This document shows positions 61,234-64,000 of a stretch of DNA of 64,000 bases, piece by piece. The translations under genes and the position numbers were made by a program. The notes beneath the pieces were generated by a model. That model did not search any database. It saw only the letters and a program-made list of their open reading frames with translations, and was not told the origin of the DNA. Origin of the DNA: Methylobacterium oryzae (GTDB lineage: Bacteria > Pseudomonadota > Alphaproteobacteria > Rhizobiales > Beijerinckiaceae); NCBI RefSeq assembly GCF_021398735.1, contig NZ_CP090349.1, positions 4,483,001-4,547,000 on the forward strand, written 5' to 3'. Each line of letters opens with the position of its first letter. The first letter of the stretch is position 1.

Positions 61234-63120
61234 CTAGGACGTCGTCGCGCGCGGGTGGCGCAGCCAGACCTCAAGGGGCTGGCTGCGGCCGCGGATCGCC
61301 GCGGTCCGGCTCTCGAATCCTCCCTCCGACCGCTCGAGCCCGGCCGCCTGCGCCAGCTCGGCGCTGAGTGCCAGGCGAGCGTGGGCGTCCGCCGCGACCG
61401 CCAGCAGGCGGCTCGCCACGTTGACCGTGTCGCCCGTCGCGGTGATGTGCTGGTTGGTGTCGCTGCCGAGGCGCGAGAGGATCACCGGCCCGTAATGCGC
61501 GCCGATGCGCAGATCGAGGGCCGGCCCGGATCCGTGCAGGACCGGGCTGTCCGCGACCCAGGCGCGCGTGCGGACGATGAGTTCCTCCGCGGCCTGGACG
61601 GCGTGCGCCGCCTGGTCCGGGTCCGGATCGAGGGCGCCGAACAGGATCATGGCGCCGTCGCCCATGAAGTTCACCACGACGCCCCCGCGCAGGGTCACCG
61701 CTTCGTCGACGAGATCGTGGAACGTCTTGAGCATCGCCCGCGTCCGCGCCGGGCCGAGCTGCTCGCTCCGGCGCGTGAAGCCGGTGAGGTCGACGAACAG
61801 CACGGGGATGTCGCGCGCGATCGGCTCGGCGAGGTAACCCGGGTCGCGCGCGAGCCGCTCGGCCAGGGCGGCAGGCTGCATCCGCCGCAGCACCTGCTCG
61901 GACCGCGCCACGCGCGCGCTCTGGCGGCGCTCGAGCGTCTGGCGGCCGACCGCGCAGACCAGCGCCGGCAGTCCCACGGCCGCGAGCGGCAGGGCGGCGC
62001 TCAGCCAGATGCCGTGGGCGAACGCGACGGCGCCCGCGGCGAGCCATCCTGCCGTCGCGAGCAGGACCAGGATCAGGCCCGGGCCCGGCGGCAGCACCGC
62101 GATGGCGAGCGCGGACCCGACCGCCAGGAGGACCGAGGCCGCGGCGTCTCGCTGCCGCACGCCGGCGTCCCGGACGAGGGCGTCCCCCGTGGTGAGGTGG
62201 GCGATGCCGGTAGCGAGGAGTTCGACGCCGGGCAAGACGGGATCGAACGCGGTGGCGAAGGTGTCGCCGCCGCCGAGCGCGGTGACGCCGATCACGACGA
62301 TGCCGTCCGAGAGCGCCGCGGCCGGCGCCGTCCCGTCGAGGAGGGCGGCCGCGCTCACCGTCGCGATCGTGCGTCGCGGACCGTAGGGGCGCAGCGGAAG
62401 GTGGTAGCCGAGGTCCAGCGACAGGGCGCGGTCGCCGATCTGGACGCGCCCCTTGCTGAGCACGGGGTCGTTGCGCGCCGCCAGGGCGGCCGCGCGCAGC
62501 ACGAAGGACGCGGCGACGCCGTCGGCCGTGCGCACGACCAGGGGGAGATGGCGGGGTACGCCGGACGCGTCCTCGGCGACGTTGACGACACCGGACGCGA
62601 CGTCTTCGCCGAGCTTCGGCGACGGCCGGTGGAGCGCGGTGGCGAACGGGATGCCGTCCTCGCTGGCGCTCCCGTCGAAGACCGCAGCCGAAGCCAGGAT
62701 CGCTGTGGTCTTCCCGAGGGCGACGGCGAGCGCGCTGTCCGCCTCCGGCTGCCGCCCCGCCTCGAGGAAGAGCACGTCGACGGCGATCACGCGCGGGCGG
62801 GCCTCCGCCACCCGCTCGACGATCCGCGCCATCGTGGTCCGCGAGACCGGGAAGCCGCCTTCGCGCCGCACCGTCGCGTCGTCGACCGCCACCACGGTGA
62901 GGTTGGCGGGCGGCGTGCGCGGGCCGGCGAGCCGCAGGCGCAGGTCCGTGAGGGCGGATTCCAAACGATCGAGGGGCGTCGCGCGCCCGGTGAGATGGAG
63001 ATGGCCGAGCCAGGCGCCCCAGGCGAGCGCGCCGAGCGACGCGGCGAGCAGGAAGACGCGCCGCGCCAGCCGGAAGGTCCGGTCGGGCGTCGGAGCCGCC
63101 GGCCGACCGGCCTCGCTCAA
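61234..63120 (-). CDS. CHASE2-domain class III nucleotide cyclase
   Basis: 628 aa. N-terminal helix (residues about 20-42), extracytoplasmic CHASE2 domain (about 50-330; VAVDDATVRREGGFPVSRTT, HRPSPKLGEDVASGVVNVAED), three transmembrane helices (about 335-400) and a C-terminal cyclase domain (about 440-620) with LFVDLTGFTRRSEQLGP (metal Asp), VNFMGDGAMILFGA and LRIGAHYGPVILSRLG. The Lys that usually specifies adenine in VxKFMGD is Asn here, so base preference is uncertain. The TTG start overlaps the FecR-like stop by TTGA. A Crp-type gene lies just upstream. Confidence 0.92.
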   Translation of the reverse strand: MSEAGRPAAPTPDRTFRLARRVFLLAASLGALAWGAWLGHLHLTGRATPLDRLESALTDLRLRLAGPRTPPANLTVVAVDDATVRREGGFPVSRTTMARIVERVAEARPRVIAVDVLFLEAGRQPEADSALAVALGKTTAILASAAVFDGSASEDGIPFATALHRPSPKLGEDVASGVVNVAEDASGVPRHLPLVVRTADGVAASFVLRAAALAARNDPVLSKGRVQIGDRALSLDLGYHLPLRPYGPRRTIATVSAAALLDGTAPAAALSDGIVVIGVTALGGGDTFATAFDPVLPGVELLATGIAHLTTGDALVRDAGVRQRDAAASVLLAVGSALAIAVLPPGPGLILVLLATAGWLAAGAVAFAHGIWLSAALPLAAVGLPALVCAVGRQTLERRQSARVARSEQVLRRMQPAALAERLARDPGYLAEPIARDIPVLFVDLTGFTRRSEQLGPARTRAMLKTFHDLVDEAVTLRGGVVVNFMGDGAMILFGALDPDPDQAAHAVQAAEELIVRTRAWVADSPVLHGSGPALDLRIGAHYGPVILSRLGSDTNQHITATGDTVNVASRLLAVAADAHARLALSAELAQAAGLERSEGGFESRTAAIRGRSQPLEVWLRHPRATTS

Positions 63121-63638
63121 CGCCCGAACCGCTCGAGCAGACTCCTGACGCGCTCCTGGGGCCAGCGCCGGACCTCCAGAGGGTCGCGGCCGTCATCGAC
63201 GTCGACCCCCTCGCCCGGCCCGAGCGTGACGGCGACCTGCGGGTCGGTGCGCCGGGCGACGTCGACCCGTCCCTGGGCCACGAAGACGGAGGTGCGCGCC
63301 CGCGTCACGTCGACGGCGTAGACCGTGCCCCGCACCGAGGCCACCGCGTGGGGGGTGAGGATCTGGAAGCCGTCGCGGCGGACGCGGCGGCTCGCCGGGA
63401 TGGTGACGAAGACCGCGTTGCCGCCGATCTCGGCGCCCTTGAGATGTCCGTCACCGTCGGGTCCCACAGGGCGCAGGCTGCCCGCGCGCTCGGTTTCGAG
63501 CGTCAGGCCGTCGGCGCAGTGCAGGATCCGCAAGGGCGGATCGAAGCGCGTCGTCTCCGTACATCGCGTCTGCGCTGCGGCGCTCGACGCCGCGATGGTG
63601 AGGGCGGCCGTGGCCGCCAGGCGCGCTGTCGTTCTCAT
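63117..63638 (-). CDS. exported FecR-domain protein
   Basis: 173 aa. Signal peptide (LAATAALTIAASSAAAQT), then a FecR-like domain: GFQILTPHAVASVRGTVYAVDVTRARTSVFV, followed by VDVARRTDPQVAVTLGPGEGVDVDDG. FecR domains in this context pair with CHASE2 proteins and are thought to act as periplasmic partners or sensors. The ATG at MRTTARL puts the signal peptide first; a longer frame to 63944 is not convincing. It is the first gene of a two-gene operon with the cyclase. Confidence 0.83.
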   Translation of the reverse strand: MRTTARLAATAALTIAASSAAAQTRCTETTRFDPPLRILHCADGLTLETERAGSLRPVGPDGDGHLKGAEIGGNAVFVTIPASRRVRRDGFQILTPHAVASVRGTVYAVDVTRARTSVFVAQGRVDVARRTDPQVAVTLGPGEGVDVDDGRDPLEVRRWPQERVRSLLERFGR

Positions 63639-63661
63639 GCGGTGAAGCCCTGTCGCCCCGA

Positions 63662-64000
63662 TCATGTCTGCGCCCGCGCGCCCAGCGCGACGAGCCGGTG
63701 TGAGGCCCGCACGGTGACGCGCGCGCGGCCGAGATCGATGAGGCCCGATCTCTGCCAGTCCTGCAGGACGCGGTTCACGCTCTCCCGCGCCGCGCCGACG
63801 AAGGCCGCGAGTTCCTGCTGCGTCACCTGGATCTCGGCGCCGTAATCCTCCGACAGCATGATCAGGCGCCGGGCGAGGCGCATGTCGAGCGGCAGCAGCG
63901 TCGCCTCCTCCATGCGCGCGCTCATCCAGCGCAGGCGCTGGCACAGCAGGCCGATGATCCGGACCGCCAGGGCGGGATCGCCGTGGAGCAGTTTGAGGAA
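63662..64000 (-). CDS. Crp/Fnr-family regulator, 5' end outside window
   Basis: The reading frame enters from the right edge, so the start is missing. The visible 112 residues cover the end of the cNMP-binding domain (LLHGDPALAVRIIGLLCQRLR), the dimer helix and a Crp-type HTH (VTQQELAAFVGAARESVNRVLQDWQRSG). It lies 23 bp upstream of the FecR-like gene, on the same strand. A natural guess is a regulator responding to the nucleotide made by the adjacent cyclase. Confidence 0.88.
   Translation of the reverse strand, partial: FLKLLHGDPALAVRIIGLLCQRLRWMSARMEEATLLPLDMRLARRLIMLSEDYGAEIQVTQQELAAFVGAARESVNRVLQDWQRSGLIDLGRARVTVRASHRLVALGARAQT

Noticed and set aside
61255..63321. 688-aa plus-strand frame opposite the cyclase
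   Set aside because: No motifs and wholly inside the CHASE2 cyclase and FecR genes.
1..64000. tRNA, rRNA, CRISPR, insertion sequence or prophage signals
   Set aside because: No cloverleaf-like segments, conserved rRNA stretches, regularly spaced repeats or transposase/integrase motifs were seen.

Overview
The window is a 64-kb piece of a very GC-rich (roughly 70% by eye), densely coded bacterial chromosome. The gene families point to an alphaproteobacterium of the Hyphomicrobiales, most likely Methylobacterium/Methylorubrum or a close relative. They include CheZ with an alphaproteobacterial motif, DUF2852 and DUF6894 proteins, a PmtA-type phospholipid methyltransferase, DctABD, Tad pilus parts and a CHASE2 cyclase with a FecR partner. 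This genus assignment is inference, because no rRNA, tRNA or marker gene is present. I saw no insertion sequences, CRISPR arrays, rRNA or tRNA genes.

Layout, left to right. 1-8.5 kb: small unknowns, a MASE4-type membrane hybrid histidine kinase, a GntR regulator divergent from a PfkB sugar kinase, a LuxR-type regulator, a LysE-type exporter and small proteins. 8.6-13.6 kb: the C4-dicarboxylate module dctD-dctB / dctA, with a clear sigma-54 promoter and an upstream dyad that fits a DctD site. 13.6-18.3 kb: HD-GYP protein plus CheZ, then an orphan TadE/TadE/TadG set. 18.3-22.5 kb: XRE-cupin regulator, polar amino-acid-type ABC transporter and a FAD amine oxidase. 22.6-25.4 kb: arsenic resistance (arsR-arsC-MFS divergent from arsH, with a palindromic operator). 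25.4-38 kb: mixed metabolism and envelope (CoA transferase, methyltransferase/glycosyltransferase pair, MdcB-like protein, Tat-signal Mqo, DUF2778 and lytic transglycosylase).

38.6-42.6 kb: a compact phospholipid neighbourhood of a PmtA-like methyltransferase, a histidine-rich membrane protein, a class III aminotransferase with an N-terminal hydrophobic segment, and phosphatidylserine decarboxylase. 42.6-44.3 kb: a chemoreceptor gene broken by a 1-nt frameshift. 45.1-59.9 kb: the most interesting part, a long gene cluster under a GntR/FCD regulator. It combines a zinc alcohol dehydrogenase, quinone oxidoreductase-like enzyme, ThDP-dependent enzyme, Liv-type ABC importer (with a fused LivM-LivG polypeptide and two solute-binding proteins), SDR, AroE-like dehydrogenase lacking the usual substrate-binding serines, GMC oxidoreductase, muconolactone-isomerase-like protein and YciI-like protein. 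It looks like uptake plus oxidation, isomerisation and C-C cleavage of an alicyclic or hydroaromatic alcohol/acid, a pathway I cannot match to a described one.

60-64 kb: an orphan OmpR-type regulator whose phospho-acceptor Asp is Asn, a His/Gly-rich exported peptide, and a FecR - CHASE2 cyclase pair next to a Crp/Fnr regulator that runs off the right edge. Signalling genes are unusually dense across the window: the two histidine kinases, sigma-54 regulator, HD-GYP, CheZ, chemoreceptor, cyclase and Crp suggest an organism tuned to plant- or soil-type carbon sources.
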